A stretch of 64,000 nucleotides of DNA, taken from positions 2,548,361 to 2,612,360 of the forward strand of contig NZ_JACHUZ010000013.1 in the NCBI RefSeq assembly GCF_019903425.1, given 5' to 3'. Positions 17,489-27,822 of the stretch are shown one piece after another. The notes under the pieces are model-generated. The model ran no database searches, was not told the origin of the DNA, and was given only the letters and a program-made list of their open reading frames with translations. A program made the translations under genes and the position numbers. How positions within the stretch are numbered: position 1 is the stretch's first letter; the number at the start of each line of letters is the position of its first letter. The stretch comes from Vreelandella halophila. Its GTDB lineage: Bacteria > Pseudomonadota > Gammaproteobacteria > Pseudomonadales > Oleiphilaceae.

Positions 17489-18481
17489 ATGCAGCACCCG
17501 GAACCGGATCGCCGTTTCAGCATCGCACCCATGATGGATCACACCACCCGGGACTACCGCTGGTTCGTCCGGGGCCTGACCCGTCATGCCCTGCTATACA
17601 CCGAAATGGTAACCACCGGCGCCCTCATCCATGGCGACCGGGCACGCTTCCTGGACTATGACGCGGAGGAGCACCCCATCGCCCTGCAGCTGGGAGGCGC
17701 GGACCCGGCGGAACTGGCCCAGTGCGCGGCCATGGCCGAAGCCTGGGGCTATGATGAGGTCAACCTGAACGTGGGCTGCCCCAGTGACCGCGTCCAGAAC
17801 AACCGTATCGGCGCCTGCCTGATGGCGGAACCGGACACCGTTGCCCGCGCTGTGGCCGCCATGAAGGCCAGCACAACCCTGCCCGTCACCGTCAAACACC
17901 GTATCGGCATCGACGGCCACGAGCAGTGGGAGGATCTGGTCCACTTCATTGAACGGGTCGCGGAGGCCGGATGCCGCACCTTCATGGTTCATGCCCGCAT
18001 TGCCATCCTTCAGGGACTCAGCCCCAAGGAGAACCGAGAGGTGCCGCCATTGAAGTATGACTGGGTCCATGCCCTGCGGGAACGCTTCCCCCAGCTGGAA
18101 ATCATCATCAACGGCGGTTTCTGGCAGATGGACGCCATTCGTGAGCAGCTCCAGTACGTGGACGGCGTCATGATCGGCCGTGCCGCCTATCAGCAGCCCT
18201 GGCTGCTGAGCCGCGTGGACCCGGAGATCTACGGCGCACCAGATCCCTGCATCACGCGCGCAGAGGCCATCGAGCGGTTCATCCCCTATCTGGAGCGGCG
18301 CCTGGCCGAGGGGGTTCCCCTGCAGGCCATGACCCGTCACATCATGAACCTTTTCCACGGCTGTGCGGGTGGCCGCCAATTCCGTCGCCATCTCAGTGAG
18401 AACGCCCATCGCGCCGGGGCCGGCACCGGGGTTGTCCAAGATGCGCTGAGCCTGGTCCGGGAAAAGGCCGATGCCGCCTGA
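17489..18481 (+). CDS. dusA: tRNA-dihydrouridine(20/20a) synthase
   Basis: 330 residues, matching the DusA subgroup. Features: FMN-barrel start (FSIAPMMDHTTRDYR), TEMVTTGALIHGD, the catalytic Cys97 motif NLNVGCPSDRV followed by GACLM, VKHRIGID, and FMN-phosphate loop residues (IINGGF, DGVMIGRAAYQQPW). It reduces U20/U20a in the D-loop of tRNAs using NADPH and FMN. The start lies six bases after the znuA stop. The DusA motif GCPSDRVQ separates it from DusB and DusC (GCPA type). Confidence 0.95.
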   Translation: MQHPEPDRRFSIAPMMDHTTRDYRWFVRGLTRHALLYTEMVTTGALIHGDRARFLDYDAEEHPIALQLGGADPAELAQCAAMAEAWGYDEVNLNVGCPSDRVQNNRIGACLMAEPDTVARAVAAMKASTTLPVTVKHRIGIDGHEQWEDLVHFIERVAEAGCRTFMVHARIAILQGLSPKENREVPPLKYDWVHALRERFPQLEIIINGGFWQMDAIREQLQYVDGVMIGRAAYQQPWLLSRVDPEIYGAPDPCITRAEAIERFIPYLERRLAEGVPLQAMTRHIMNLFHGCAGGRQFRRHLSENAHRAGAGTGVVQDALSLVREKADAA

Positions 18482-18585
18482 CTGGCGGATTCCGCGCTTG
18501 TGACACCGGCGACAGCGCGCTATCGTGACTCGGGTTACCCTTCAGGGTTCCTTACACCCGGATGCACAATGGACGCAACCAGCCG

Positions 18586-19551
18586 ATGACTTCCAAACTT
18601 GATCAGCTTCGTCAAATGACCACCGTGGTCGCCGACACCGGTGATCTGGACGCCATACGCCAGTGGCAGCCCAGGGATGCCACAACCAACCCGTCGCTGC
18701 TGCTCAAGGCCGTGTCCTCGGACGCCTATCGCCACCTGGTGGAACAGGCACTGGACTGGGCCCGGGAGCAGGGCCGGAGTACCTCTCCGGACCCTGTTCT
18801 CGCCGGTGACTGCCTCGCCGTTCTGGCTGGAGAACAGATCCTGCAGAGCGTGCCGGGAATGGTCTCCACCGAAGTGGACGCGCGCCTGTCGTTCGACCGC
18901 GATGCCACCATCGCCCGGGCGCGGGAGCTTACGCAACTCTATCGCCAGCGGGGCGTGGATACAGACAGGGTCATGATCAAGATCGCCGCCACCTGGGAGG
19001 GCATCCAGGCCGCCCGGGTGCTGGAGCGCGAAGGTATTGCGTGCAACCTGACACTGCTGTTCTCATTCACCCAGGCGAGGGCCTGTGCCGACGCTGGCGC
19101 CACATTGATCTCACCCTTTGTGGGGCGGATTCTTGACTGGCATCTGGCGCAGACCGGCCAGGACGCCATCACCCCAGCCGAGGACCCCGGTGTGCGCTCG
19201 GTACAGCGCATCTACGACTATTACAAGGCGCACGGCTACCAAACCATTGTCATGGGGGCGAGCTTCCGCAACCAGGGCGAGATCGAGCACCTGGCCGGCT
19301 GTGACCGGCTGACGATCAGCCCGCAGCTTCTGGAATCGCTGTCACAGGATACCGGCACGCTGGAGCGGCGCCTGGACCCCGGGAACACAAGCTGCAAGGA
19401 ATCCCATGCCCCGCTGGATGAGAGCGGCTTCCGCTGGCATCTCAATGAGGATGCCATGGCCACCGATAAGCTGGCTGAAGGCATCCGGCGCTTTGCCGCC
19501 GACCAGCGTCAGCTGGAAAAGAATCTGGGAGACTGGATCCAGGCCGCCTGA
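18586..19551 (+). CDS. tal: Transaldolase
   Basis: 321 residues from the ATG at 18586; an in-frame ATG at 18562 would add eight residues not typical of the family. It begins [10 protein letters not shown] like TalB. The Schiff-base lysine is K132 in [11 protein letters not shown], the same number as in E. coli Tal[10 protein letters not shown] and the C-terminal FRNQGEI motif are also present. The enzyme interconverts sedoheptulose 7-phosphate plus glyceraldehyde 3-phosphate with erythrose 4-phosphate plus fructose 6-phosphate. The DAHP synthase gene begins 26 bases downstream. Confidence 0.95.
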   Translation: MTSKLDQLRQMTTVVADTGDLDAIRQWQPRDATTNPSLLLKAVSSDAYRHLVEQALDWAREQGRSTSPDPVLAGDCLAVLAGEQILQSVPGMVSTEVDARLSFDRDATIARARELTQLYRQRGVDTDRVMIKIAATWEGIQAARVLEREGIACNLTLLFSFTQARACADAGATLISPFVGRILDWHLAQTGQDAITPAEDPGVRSVQRIYDYYKAHGYQTIVMGASFRNQGEIEHLAGCDRLTISPQLLESLSQDTGTLERRLDPGNTSCKESHAPLDESGFRWHLNEDAMATDKLAEGIRRFAADQRQLEKNLGDWIQAA

Positions 19552-19577
19552 ACGCCATACAGAGACCCGGAGGGCCC

Positions 19578-20690
19578 ATGCTACTGATACTTCATCCGGA
19601 TACGGATCGCGACAGCGACGCATACCGCGAGACCATGAACTTCCTCGATCAGCTCAGTAATGTCGAGGTCCGGGTTCATGACGTGCTCGGAAGCCAGCAG
19701 ACACTGACCGAGGTCTACCTGATCGGCGACACCAAGGCTCTGGATGCCGGGGAAATTGAAGCACTGCCCGCCGTCGAGCGGGTCATCCGCATTTCCGACG
19801 ACTTCCGGGTCCTCGGTAGGCACAGTGACGCCGAACGCCAGACCGGTTTCGACTACAACGGCATCCACTTCGACCAGGACAACCTCAATGTCTTTGCCGG
19901 CCTGTGCGCGGTAGACAACCCGACCCACGTGGAGGAGATGCTCAGGGCCCTTAAGGACAACGGTCAGCAGTGCACCCGGATGGGCGCGTACAAGCCCCGC
20001 ACCAACCCCTATTCCTTCCAGGGCCATGGTGCGGACTGCCTGCCCTGGGTATTCGAACTTGCAGGCCAGTACGACATCCGGGTGGTCGCCATGGAGGTGA
20101 CCCACGAGAACCACGTGCATGAGATCAAGCAGGCACTTGAGCAGACCGGGCACCCGACAGGCGTGATGCTCCAGGTGGGGACCCGCAACACCCAGAACTT
20201 CGAGCTGCTCAAAGCCCTGGGCCGCCAGAGCACCTTTCCGGTGCTGCTCAAGCGCGGATTCGGCATCACCCTGAACGAATCCCTGAATGCGGCTGAATAC
20301 CTGGCCACCGAGGGCAACACCAATGTGATCTTCTGCCTCAGGGGCATGAAGACCGAGGCCGGCAACCCGCACCGCAACCTGGTGGATTTTGCCCACATTC
20401 CGGTGGTCAAGCGCCTCACCCGCATGCCGGTCTGCATTGACCCGTCACACTCGGTGGGTGTCCGTGACCGGGCACCGGATGGGATGTCCGATATCGTCCA
20501 TGCCACAGCGCAGGGCGTGATCGCCGGGGCCAACATGATCCTGGCGGACTTCCATCCAAACCCGGAAAAAGCCCTGGTGGACGGTCCCCAGGCACTGCTG
20601 CCCCGGGATCTGCCCCGGTTCCTGAAAGACGTTGAACTCTGCCACGAGACGTACCGAAAACGGCGCGCTCTCTACACCGATAACGGATGA
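19578..20690 (+). CDS. 3-deoxy-7-phosphoheptulonate (DAHP) synthase, type I-beta with N-terminal regulatory domain
   Basis: 370 residues. An N-terminal ferredoxin-like domain (about 1-90) precedes a KDO8P/DAHP synthase barrel. Core motifs are AGLCAVDN (usually AGPC), GAYKPRTNPYSFQG, LLKRGFG, CLRGMKTEAGN and IDPSHSVG. This layout (type I-beta, as in Thermotoga) differs from the AroF/G/H enzymes of enterics. It condenses PEP with erythrose 4-phosphate at the head of the shikimate pathway. Its neighbour transaldolase makes erythrose 4-phosphate, so the pair supplies and consumes one intermediate. In AGLCAVDN the residue after AG is Leu rather than the usual Pro. Confidence 0.88.
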   Translation: MLLILHPDTDRDSDAYRETMNFLDQLSNVEVRVHDVLGSQQTLTEVYLIGDTKALDAGEIEALPAVERVIRISDDFRVLGRHSDAERQTGFDYNGIHFDQDNLNVFAGLCAVDNPTHVEEMLRALKDNGQQCTRMGAYKPRTNPYSFQGHGADCLPWVFELAGQYDIRVVAMEVTHENHVHEIKQALEQTGHPTGVMLQVGTRNTQNFELLKALGRQSTFPVLLKRGFGITLNESLNAAEYLATEGNTNVIFCLRGMKTEAGNPHRNLVDFAHIPVVKRLTRMPVCIDPSHSVGVRDRAPDGMSDIVHATAQGVIAGANMILADFHPNPEKALVDGPQALLPRDLPRFLKDVELCHETYRKRRALYTDNG

Positions 20691-20707
20691 AGGAGGCATC
20701 CGCGTCC

Positions 20708-21511
20708 ATGCTGATCTACGGTCATCGCGGCGCCAAAGGCGAAGCACCCGAGAACACCCTTGCCGGCTTCATGCACGCTTACCGCCACGGCATTCGCCGC
20801 TTTGAGATGGACATCCTTCTTTCCCAGGACGGCGTTCCCGTGGTCATTCACGATCGCTCCCTGCTGAGGACCACGGGCAGCGACCGCACCGTCAGCTCGG
20901 TCTCCGCCCTGGAGATGAGCACCCTGGATGCCCGCCAGAACACCGCGAACTGGCACCACGCCACGGGCATTCCCAGCCTCGATGACGTGGTGCGGGCCTG
21001 CCCCGACTACAGACACCTGCAGCTGGAAGTGAAATCCGATGACCGCGGCCGGCTCAACCGGCTCTGCAACCGCCTGATTGAGTGGATCCAGCGTGAGAAC
21101 CTCTACGAGCGGATCACCCTGACCTCGAGCAACACCGGCTTCCTGCGTTCAGCCCGCAGGCTGGATCGGCGGGTAAGCCTGGGCTATGTGGCGGAAAGGC
21201 GCTTCCCCTCTCCGGTCCGCCAGGCCAAGAGCCTCGACTGCCAGTACCTGTGCTGCAATTACCGGATCTGCAGCGAGGGCCTGGTCAGCGACGCCCGCAA
21301 CAAAGGCATGAGCGTGTCCACATGGACGGTCAACCGGATCCACGACATGCTGGAGCTGGAGAAAATTGGCGTGGCGTCCGTGATCACGGACTACCCGACC
21401 AGCGCCCTGGTCTACTTTGAGAACCGGCGCCGGCTGGGCCATCAGGTGGAGAGCCTGCGCGGCCCTGAAGCCGCCACAGACCCGGACCCCTCTCTCAGAA
21501 AATCCGGTTGA
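20708..21511 (+). CDS. Glycerophosphodiester phosphodiesterase family protein
   Basis: 267 residues from the ATG at 20708, preferred because GAAGGAGG lies 11 bases upstream and homologues begin MLIYGHRG; the ATG at 20687 overlaps that site. The GDPD barrel motifs are present: [35 protein letters not shown] and LEVKSD. A C-terminal WTVNR motif precedes the end of the barrel. No signal peptide, so cytoplasmic. It would release glycerol 3-phosphate and an alcohol from glycerophosphodiesters. Its 3' end overlaps sthA by 17 bases in convergent orientation. Confidence 0.88.
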   Translation: MLIYGHRGAKGEAPENTLAGFMHAYRHGIRRFEMDILLSQDGVPVVIHDRSLLRTTGSDRTVSSVSALEMSTLDARQNTANWHHATGIPSLDDVVRACPDYRHLQLEVKSDDRGRLNRLCNRLIEWIQRENLYERITLTSSNTGFLRSARRLDRRVSLGYVAERRFPSPVRQAKSLDCQYLCCNYRICSEGLVSDARNKGMSVSTWTVNRIHDMLELEKIGVASVITDYPTSALVYFENRRRLGHQVESLRGPEAATDPDPSLRKSG

Positions 21512-22889
21512 GACCGTTGAGAGCCGCCACCCTGTAGGCTTCCGCCATGGTGGGGTAGTTGAAGGTGGTATTGATGAAGTAATCCAGGGTGTTCGCCTCA
21601 CCAGGCTGGTTCATGATCGCCTGTCCGATGTGGACGATCTCCGCTGCCTGGTCACCGAAACAGTGGATGCCCATAAGTTCCTTGGTCTCCCTGTGGAACA
21701 GCAGCTTGAGCATGCCCACCGGATCCCCGGAAATCTGCGCCCGGGCCAGGTCCTTGAAGAACGCTTGCCCGACTTCATAGGGCACCTTGGCTTCCGTGAG
21801 CTCCCTTTCAGTCTTACCCACGGAACTGATTTCCGGAATGGTGTAGATACCGGTGGGTACGTCGTCCACATAACGGAAGTAGCGGTCCGCCATGATGTCC
21901 GACGAGGCGGAGCGGCCCTGATCGTAGGCGGCGCTGGCGAGCCCGGGCCAGCCGATCACATCGCCAACGGCATAAATGTTCGGAACCTGGGTCCGGTAGT
22001 GATCGTCCACGGCCAGCTGGCCACGGTAATTGGTTTCCAGACCCACATTCTCAAGGCCCAGGGATCCAGTGTTGCCGCTCCGGCCGTTGCACCAGAGGAA
22101 GGCATCGGACCGTACCTTCTTGCCGGATTCAAGGTTCAGCACCACACCGTGGTCATCCCCCTCCACCGACTCGTATTTCTCGTTATGACGGACCAGCACG
22201 CCGTTATTCCGCAGGTGATAACTGAGTGCGTCCGAGATCTCATCATCCAGGAAGGACAGGAGACGGCTTCCGGGGTTGATCAGATCAACCTTCACGCCCA
22301 GTCCGCAGAAGATGGACGCGTATTCGCAGCCGATCACGCCCGCGCCATAAATGGTGATGGTGCGCGGCGTATGCGACAGCGTCAGGATCGAGTCACTGTT
22401 GTAGATCCGGTCGTGTGAGAAATCCACGTCCGGCGGCAGATACGGCGAGGAGCCCGTGGCGATCACAAAACTGTCTGCCGTGATCCGCTGCCCACCGGTC
22501 TCCTCATCATGCAATTCCAGCTGGTTCTGATCGAGGAAACGTGCACGGCTGTGAAAGCGCTGGACCCGGTTACGGGCATAGAAGGCAGTGCGCAGCTTAA
22601 CCTGCTTGTTGCGTACGCGTTCGGCATTCTGCAGCACACGCGGGAAAGAGAACCAGCGCGGCTCCCCGATATCGCGGAACATCGGATTGGTGTTGAAGTT
22701 GATGATCTGCTTGACCGAGTAACGCAGGGCCTTGGACGGAATGGTCGCCCAGTGGGTGCAATTGCCACCGACGGTCTGCTTGTCATCCACAATGGCAACC
22801 CGCCGACCGTTCTTTGCTGCGTTCATGGCGGCCCCTTCACCCGCGGGTCCGGCACCAATCACTACAACATCAAAATGCTGATCCGACAT
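21495..22889 (-). CDS. sthA: Soluble pyridine nucleotide transhydrogenase
   Basis: 464 residues from the ATG at 22889, with GAGGAG 11 bases upstream; a GTG at 22901 would overlap that site. FAD-binding motif [20 protein letters not shown], then GGNCTHWGTIPSK-like sequence (here [16 protein letters not shown]), in which the redox Cys pair of dihydrolipoamide dehydrogenase is reduced to one Cys, as is normal for SthA. The NAD site is [13 protein letters not shown], and [13 protein letters not shown] ends the dimer domain. It equilibrates NADH/NADP+ with NAD+/NADPH. It lies just downstream of nqrM on the same strand. Confidence 0.95.
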   Translation of the reverse strand: MSDQHFDVVVIGAGPAGEGAAMNAAKNGRRVAIVDDKQTVGGNCTHWATIPSKALRYSVKQIINFNTNPMFRDIGEPRWFSFPRVLQNAERVRNKQVKLRTAFYARNRVQRFHSRARFLDQNQLELHDEETGGQRITADSFVIATGSSPYLPPDVDFSHDRIYNSDSILTLSHTPRTITIYGAGVIGCEYASIFCGLGVKVDLINPGSRLLSFLDDEISDALSYHLRNNGVLVRHNEKYESVEGDDHGVVLNLESGKKVRSDAFLWCNGRSGNTGSLGLENVGLETNYRGQLAVDDHYRTQVPNIYAVGDVIGWPGLASAAYDQGRSASSDIMADRYFRYVDDVPTGIYTIPEISSVGKTERELTEAKVPYEVGQAFFKDLARAQISGDPVGMLKLLFHRETKELMGIHCFGDQAAEIVHIGQAIMNQPGEANTLDYFINTTFNYPTMAEAYRVAALNGLNRIF

Positions 22890-22936
22890 CCGCTCAATCA
22901 CTCCTCTGTCTGCCTGAATTCAGTAACCGGTGCCGT

Positions 22937-23185
22937 TCAGGTTCGCCGGTCGCTGTCTGCATTGTAGGTAAGGCTCTCCGCTTCTCCAGCGTCCGGCGCC
23001 TCTTCATCGTCGGCGCAGCTTCCTGATGATCGCCCGCAGACGGAACAGCCGCTGCCGCCGCCAACCTGATTGCCAACGCCCCCGCAGGAGCCGCTGATGG
23101 GCTTGCGCCCGAAGATCACACCGATCGACATGCCGGCAATCAGCACCATTACCAGAACCAGTGCCAGTACAAATGTCACAAACAT
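22937..23185 (-). CDS. nqrM: Na+-NQR maturation protein NqrM
   Basis: 82 residues from the ATG at 23185, where a membrane segment begins (MFVTFVLALVLVMVLIAG). After it comes the DUF539 signature: GRKPISGSCGG, then a second Cys pair (GCSVCGR). NqrM delivers iron to, or builds, the Fe centre between NqrD and NqrE. It follows nqrF on the same strand, separated by an intrinsic terminator, so it may depend on read-through or its own promoter. The flavin transferase gene apbE, often between nqrF and nqrM, is not here. Confidence 0.92.
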   Translation of the reverse strand: MFVTFVLALVLVMVLIAGMSIGVIFGRKPISGSCGGVGNQVGGGSGCSVCGRSSGSCADDEEAPDAGEAESLTYNADSDRRT

Positions 23186-23252
23186 GCTTACCTCCCTAAC
23201 ACGATCCGCCCAAGGCCATGTTGACGCCCCGCCGGCCGCGGATTCAACCAAA

Positions 23253-23276
23253 AACACCCGGCCTTGGCCGGGTGTT
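23253..23276 (-). terminator. Intrinsic terminator after nqrF
   Basis: An 11-base-pair stem (AACACCCGGCC / GGCCGGGTGTT) with a two-base apex, followed on the minus strand by TTTTGG. It begins 7 bases after the nqrF stop and should end the nqr transcript. Confidence 0.85.
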
Positions 23277-23283
23277 CTCGGGG

Positions 23284-24510
23284 TCAGCCCCCGAAATCAT
23301 CCAGGGCTATGTTCTCATCCTCGACGCCCAGATCCTTGAGCATCTTGATGGTCACCGCATTCATGATGGGTGGCCCACACATGTAGTACTCAATGTCCTC
23401 GGGTGCCTCATGGTGCTTCAGGTAGTTCTCATAGAGGACATTATGGATAAAGCCGACATCGCCTTCCCATTCGTCCTCGGGCAGTGGATCGGACAACGCC
23501 ACATGCCAGGTGAAGTTGTCATAGTCCTCCTGAAGCTGGTTAAAGTCCTCAACATAGAACATCTCACGCCTGCTGCGCGCGCCATACCAGAAGGTGATCT
23601 TCCTGTTGGTGTTGATCCGCTTGAGCTGGTCGAAGATATGCGCCCGCATTGGCGCCATACCAGCACCACCACCGATGAAACACATCTCCGCGTTGGTATC
23701 CTTGGCAAAGAACTCGCCGAAGGGACCCATGACCGTCATCTTGTCGCCCGGTTTCAGGGAGAACACGTAGGACGACATCTGCCCCGGCGGATGGCTGGTA
23801 CCGGGCGGTGGCGTTGCGATACGGATGTTGAAGCGCAGCTCGCCCTTCTCTTCCGGGTAGTTGGCCATTGAGTAGGCCCGCACGATGTCTTCCTTAACCA
23901 CCGACTTGATGTCCCAGAGACCGTGCTTGTCCCAATCCTCGTGGTACTCCTCCTCCACGTCGAAATCCTTGAAGTGCACCTCGTGCGGCGGCGCCTCGAA
24001 CTGCACATAGCCGCCGGCGCGGAAGTCCACTTCCTCGCCTTCCGGCAGGTTGAGGATAGTTTCCTTGATGAAGGTGGCCACGTTGTGGTTCGACTGGACC
24101 GTGCACTCCCACTTACGCACACCGAAGAACTCCTCCGGCACCTCAACCTTCATGTCCTGCTTCACGGGCACCTGGCAGGAGAGGCGCCAGCCTTCGCGCT
24201 GCTCCCGTGGCGTGAAATGGTTCTTCTCCGTCGGCAGCACAGCGCCACCGCCCTCGTGAACCTTGCACACGCACTGGCCGCAGCTGCCACCACCGCCACA
24301 AGCGGACGACAGGAAGATCCCCTGTTCGGCAAGCTTGCCCAGCAGCTTGCCGCCGCCCTGTGTCGTGAAACTGTGTTCCGGGTCGCCGTTGACCTCGATC
24401 TCTATATCACCGGAACTGACCAGTCGCGCCCGCGCACCAAGGATGATCGCGACCAGCGACAGGACGATCACGGTGAACATCACCACGCCCAGTATGATTT
24501 CTGTAACCAT
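23284..24510 (-). CDS. nqrF: Na+-translocating NADH:quinone reductase subunit F
   Basis: 408 residues, standard length. One N-terminal membrane helix, then a 2Fe-2S ferredoxin domain with the Cys spacing [12 protein letters not shown] ([15 protein letters not shown]), an FAD domain (RAYSMANYP) and an NADH domain ([29 protein letters not shown]). It is the NADH dehydrogenase entry point of the pump and passes electrons from FAD to the 2Fe-2S centre. Last of six consecutive nqr genes; 36 bases separate it from nqrE. Confidence 0.98.
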   Translation of the reverse strand: MVTEIILGVVMFTVIVLSLVAIILGARARLVSSGDIEIEVNGDPEHSFTTQGGGKLLGKLAEQGIFLSSACGGGGSCGQCVCKVHEGGGAVLPTEKNHFTPREQREGWRLSCQVPVKQDMKVEVPEEFFGVRKWECTVQSNHNVATFIKETILNLPEGEEVDFRAGGYVQFEAPPHEVHFKDFDVEEEYHEDWDKHGLWDIKSVVKEDIVRAYSMANYPEEKGELRFNIRIATPPPGTSHPPGQMSSYVFSLKPGDKMTVMGPFGEFFAKDTNAEMCFIGGGAGMAPMRAHIFDQLKRINTNRKITFWYGARSRREMFYVEDFNQLQEDYDNFTWHVALSDPLPEDEWEGDVGFIHNVLYENYLKHHEAPEDIEYYMCGPPIMNAVTIKMLKDLGVEDENIALDDFGG

Positions 24511-24546
24511 GACTCCGCCTTCTGCCTTGAATCCGAATACGCCGTA

Positions 24547-25155
24547 CTACAGCGATATGCCCGAGAAGGACATGAAACCGAGCGACATCAGCCCCACGGT
24601 AATGAATGTGATACCGAGCCCACGCAGTCCCGGCGGGACGTCACTGTACTTGAGCTTCTCACGGATACCCGCCAGTGCCACGATGGCCAGGGCCCAGCCG
24701 ACGCCGGCGCCAAAGCCATAGGCCACACTCTCACCAAACGCATAGTCACGCTCGACCATGAACAGCGATGCACCCAGGATGGCACAGTTCACCGTAATCA
24801 GCGGCAGAAAGACCCCGAGCGCGCTGTAAAGTGCCGGCACGTAACGGTCCAGGAACATCTCCAAAATCTGTACCAGCGCCGCGATCACGCCGATGTAGGT
24901 CAGAAGCCCGAGAAAGCTCAGGTTCATGTTGGGCAGCCCAGCCCAGGACAGGGCGCCATCACGCAGGACATAGTTGTAGATGAGGTTGTTCACCGGCACT
25001 GAAATGGTGAGCACCACGACCACAGCGATCCCCAGTCCCAGAGCCGCCTCGACCTTCTTGGAAATGGCCAGAAAGGTACACATCCCCAGGAAGAAGGCCA
25101 GCGCCAGGTTCTCGACGAAAACCGCCTGGAGGATGAGGCTGATATAGTGTTCCAT
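24547..25155 (-). CDS. nqrE: Na+-NQR subunit E
   Basis: 202 residues, six membrane segments. Typical NqrE sequences: [16 protein letters not shown] near the N terminus and [11 protein letters not shown] in the middle, each with a conserved Cys that helps hold the Fe centre shared with NqrD. Start and nqrD stop overlap by one base (TGATG). Its twin is RnfA; the nqr context and neighbouring nqrF decide the name. Confidence 0.97.
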   Translation of the reverse strand: MEHYISLILQAVFVENLALAFFLGMCTFLAISKKVEAALGLGIAVVVVLTISVPVNNLIYNYVLRDGALSWAGLPNMNLSFLGLLTYIGVIAALVQILEMFLDRYVPALYSALGVFLPLITVNCAILGASLFMVERDYAFGESVAYGFGAGVGWALAIVALAGIREKLKYSDVPPGLRGLGITFITVGLMSLGFMSFSGISL

Positions 25156-25820
25156 CAGAACGCCTCCCGTACTTTATGGGGCTGCATCTCAAACTCCTCT
25201 TCCTCAACCTGGTCCGGATCCCAGATCCGCACAGCCCAGATGAAGAAGCCAATCAGGAAGAAAGCACTCGGCGGCAGCAGCATCAGGCCGTTCGGGACAT
25301 AGAAGCCACCCTCACTGGCCAGCGGCAGAACGGTGAAGCCCATCCAGGTACCCGCACCCAGGATCTCCCGGAAGGTGGCCACTACGATCAGGATCACACT
25401 GTATCCTATGCCGTTACCGAGCCCGTCCACAAAGCTCAGCCAGGGCCCGTTCTGCATCGCGAAGCCTTCAGCCCGGCCAAGAATGATGCAGTTGGTGATG
25501 ATCAGCCCCACGAACACCGACAGCTGCTTGCTGATCTCGTAGGCGAACGCCTTGAGGAACTGGTCCACGACAATGACCAGGGAAGCAATGATGGTCATCT
25601 GGACAATGATCCGGATACTGCTCGGGATCTGTTTGCGGATCAGCGATACCGCAAAGTTGGAGGCACAGGTCACCGCGATCACGGAAGCACACATTACCAG
25701 ACTGACTGTAACACTGGAGGTAACGGCCAGAGCCGAACAAATACCCAGGATCTGAAGTGCGATCGGGTTGTTGTGCAGTATGGGTCCAAACAGGACGTCT
25801 TTGGTTTTCAGTTCCGCCAT
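25155..25820 (-). CDS. nqrD: Na+-NQR subunit D
   Basis: 221 residues, six membrane segments. It starts with the family pattern [28 protein letters not shown] and contains [16 protein letters not shown], with the conserved Cys in each half for the Fe centre with NqrE. It is one base from nqrE and 3 bases from nqrC, part of the nqrABCDEF operon. Confidence 0.97.
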   Translation of the reverse strand: MAELKTKDVLFGPILHNNPIALQILGICSALAVTSSVTVSLVMCASVIAVTCASNFAVSLIRKQIPSSIRIIVQMTIIASLVIVVDQFLKAFAYEISKQLSVFVGLIITNCIILGRAEGFAMQNGPWLSFVDGLGNGIGYSVILIVVATFREILGAGTWMGFTVLPLASEGGFYVPNGLMLLPPSAFFLIGFFIWAVRIWDPDQVEEEEFEMQPHKVREAF

Positions 25821-25823
25821 GGA

Positions 25824-26624
25824 TCAGATCTCCCCGTTGCGCACCCTGGCGAGGAAAGGCGCGTAGCCCCGCTCGCCAAGCCAGAAATTGATCGTGCTTT
25901 CCACCCCCCGGGATGTCAGCGTTGCCCCGGAAAGCGCATCCACCTTGTGTTCGCGACCCTCGGTGTTCTCGCCCACACCGCCCTTGATCAGACGGAAATT
26001 GGGGTTCTGCCAGTTGCCCGGCTCGTAGATCTCCTTGCCCTTCCACTTGGCAACCCAATCAGGGCTCTGGATCTTCGCCCCCAGCCCCGGGGTCTCGCCG
26101 TGTTCGTAGAAACGGAGCCCGGCAACGGTGTTCCCATCCCCTTCAAGGGCCAGGAAACCGTACATTGTTGACCAGAGTCCATAGCCGTGGATCGGAAGAA
26201 CCACCCGCTCCACCGAGCCATTATCCTTCAGGACGAAGGCCTTGCGATAGGTCGCCTGCCGGTTGATGCCGGCCGGATCATCCTGCAGCCCCCGGGATAT
26301 GTCCGGATCGCGGGCAGCCCGGCGCTGGTCATAGGATTCCGCGGACTCCGCCTTGACTGTTTCGGGAGAAACCGTCTCCCCCGTTCCCATCTCCACCAGC
26401 AGTACTTCAAACCGCTCAAAGGTTTCCGCGACCTTATCATTGGACGCATCCGCCTCAATGATTCCGGCCGCGGCGAGCATGTTGGAGCGTGTGCTCAGCG
26501 CCTCGTTGCGCTCCTGGGCCGGGCGCAGCGTAACCGCCGCGCCGGAGACAATCACGGAGAAGACGATGCTGAGCGTTACGGCGACGATCAGGATCTTGCT
26601 GACGGTATCGTTAGACTGCGACAC
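25824..26624 (-). CDS. nqrC: Na+-NQR subunit C (covalent FMN)
   Basis: 266 residues. One N-terminal membrane segment ([20 protein letters not shown]) then a periplasmic FMN domain. The covalent flavinylation motif is [10 protein letters not shown] with the acceptor Thr near residue 235. FMN is attached by ApbE, whose gene is not in this window. NqrC passes electrons from the NqrD/E iron to the FMN of NqrB. Its 5' end overlaps nqrB by 14 bases. Confidence 0.97.
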   Translation of the reverse strand: MSQSNDTVSKILIVAVTLSIVFSVIVSGAAVTLRPAQERNEALSTRSNMLAAAGIIEADASNDKVAETFERFEVLLVEMGTGETVSPETVKAESAESYDQRRAARDPDISRGLQDDPAGINRQATYRKAFVLKDNGSVERVVLPIHGYGLWSTMYGFLALEGDGNTVAGLRFYEHGETPGLGAKIQSPDWVAKWKGKEIYEPGNWQNPNFRLIKGGVGENTEGREHKVDALSGATLTSRGVESTINFWLGERGYAPFLARVRNGEI

Positions 26625-27819
26625 GGGCCTGCCTCCGCTTGATATTCGCCTGAATGACGAGGTGGTCGATGAAGGGCGCGAACAGGTTCGCGAACAGGAT
26701 CGCGAGCATCACACCCTCCGGGAATGCGGGATTCACAACCCGGATCAGTACCGTCATCACGCCGATGAAGATGCCGAACACCCAGCGCCCGGTGTTGGTC
26801 ATGGACGCGGACACCGGGTCCGTCGCCATGAACATCATGGCAAACGCGAAGCCGCCGATCACAAAGTGCCAGTGAGGCGGAATCTCGAACATCGGATTAC
26901 TGTCGGAGCCAACCGCGTTGAACAGCAGCGCGGTGCCGATCAAACCAATCAGCGTACCAAATACGATGCGATAACTGGCGATCTTCATCAACAGCAGCAC
27001 GGCACCGCCGATCAGGATCGCCAGTGTTGACGTCTCGCCAACCGAGCCCTGCATGAATCCAAAGAAGGCATCAAACCAGGTCAGGTGATCACTCAGCCCC
27101 TCCAGGCCATCGGAGGCGGCAACGCTCAGTGCGGTTGCACCGCTGAATCCATCCACGGCCGTCCAGACCTCATTGCCCGAGATCTGGGCTGGATACGCGA
27201 AGTACAGAAACGCCCGGCCGGTCAGTGCCGGGTTCAGGAAGTTCTTGCCCGTGCCCCCGAAGATTTCCTTCGCAACGACCACACCGAAGGTGATGCCCAG
27301 CGCCACCTGCCACAGAGGAATGGTTGGCGGCAGGATAAGTGCGAACAGAATGGAGGTCACAAAAAAGCCCTCGTTGACCTCGTGCTTGCGCACGGTCGCA
27401 AAAAGAACTTCCCAGAAACCACCAACCACAAAGGTCACGAAATAGATGGGAACGAAATAGGCGGCACCGAAGATGATGTTATCCCAGATGCTGCTGGGGT
27501 CATTGCCCGCCAATGCGGAGATGAAGGCGGCACGCAGCCCCTCATCCGTCATGGCCATACCCTGCTCGGCCAGGTAGGTGTTGGCCTGGTAGCCCGCATT
27601 CCACATGCCAAAGAACATGGCGGGGAAAACACAGAACCAAACAGTGATCATGATCCGCTTCAGATCAATCCCGTCACGCACATGAGCGTTGGTCCGGGTC
27701 ACAGACGGCGGTGTGTAGAAAATGGTGTCCACCGCTTCGTACAGGGGATACCAGCGTTCAAAACGCCCCCCTTCGTCAAAATGCGGTTCAACCCGGTCTA
27801 ATATCTGTCTCAGCCCCAT
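26611..27819 (-). CDS. nqrB: Na+-NQR subunit B (covalent FMN, riboflavin, Na+ path)
   Basis: 402 residues, about ten membrane segments. Starts [14 protein letters not shown], as usual. The flavinylation motif is [10 protein letters not shown] with acceptor Thr near residue 229. The [30 protein letters not shown]-type region (given here in part: [13 protein letters not shown]) and the [16 protein letters not shown] segment mark the quinone and Na+-translocating part. It is the Na+ channel-forming subunit. nqrA ends 3 bases upstream. Confidence 0.97.
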   Translation of the reverse strand: MGLRQILDRVEPHFDEGGRFERWYPLYEAVDTIFYTPPSVTRTNAHVRDGIDLKRIMITVWFCVFPAMFFGMWNAGYQANTYLAEQGMAMTDEGLRAAFISALAGNDPSSIWDNIIFGAAYFVPIYFVTFVVGGFWEVLFATVRKHEVNEGFFVTSILFALILPPTIPLWQVALGITFGVVVAKEIFGGTGKNFLNPALTGRAFLYFAYPAQISGNEVWTAVDGFSGATALSVAASDGLEGLSDHLTWFDAFFGFMQGSVGETSTLAILIGGAVLLLMKIASYRIVFGTLIGLIGTALLFNAVGSDSNPMFEIPPHWHFVIGGFAFAMMFMATDPVSASMTNTGRWVFGIFIGVMTVLIRVVNPAFPEGVMLAILFANLFAPFIDHLVIQANIKRRQARVAV

Positions 27820-27822
27820 GAA

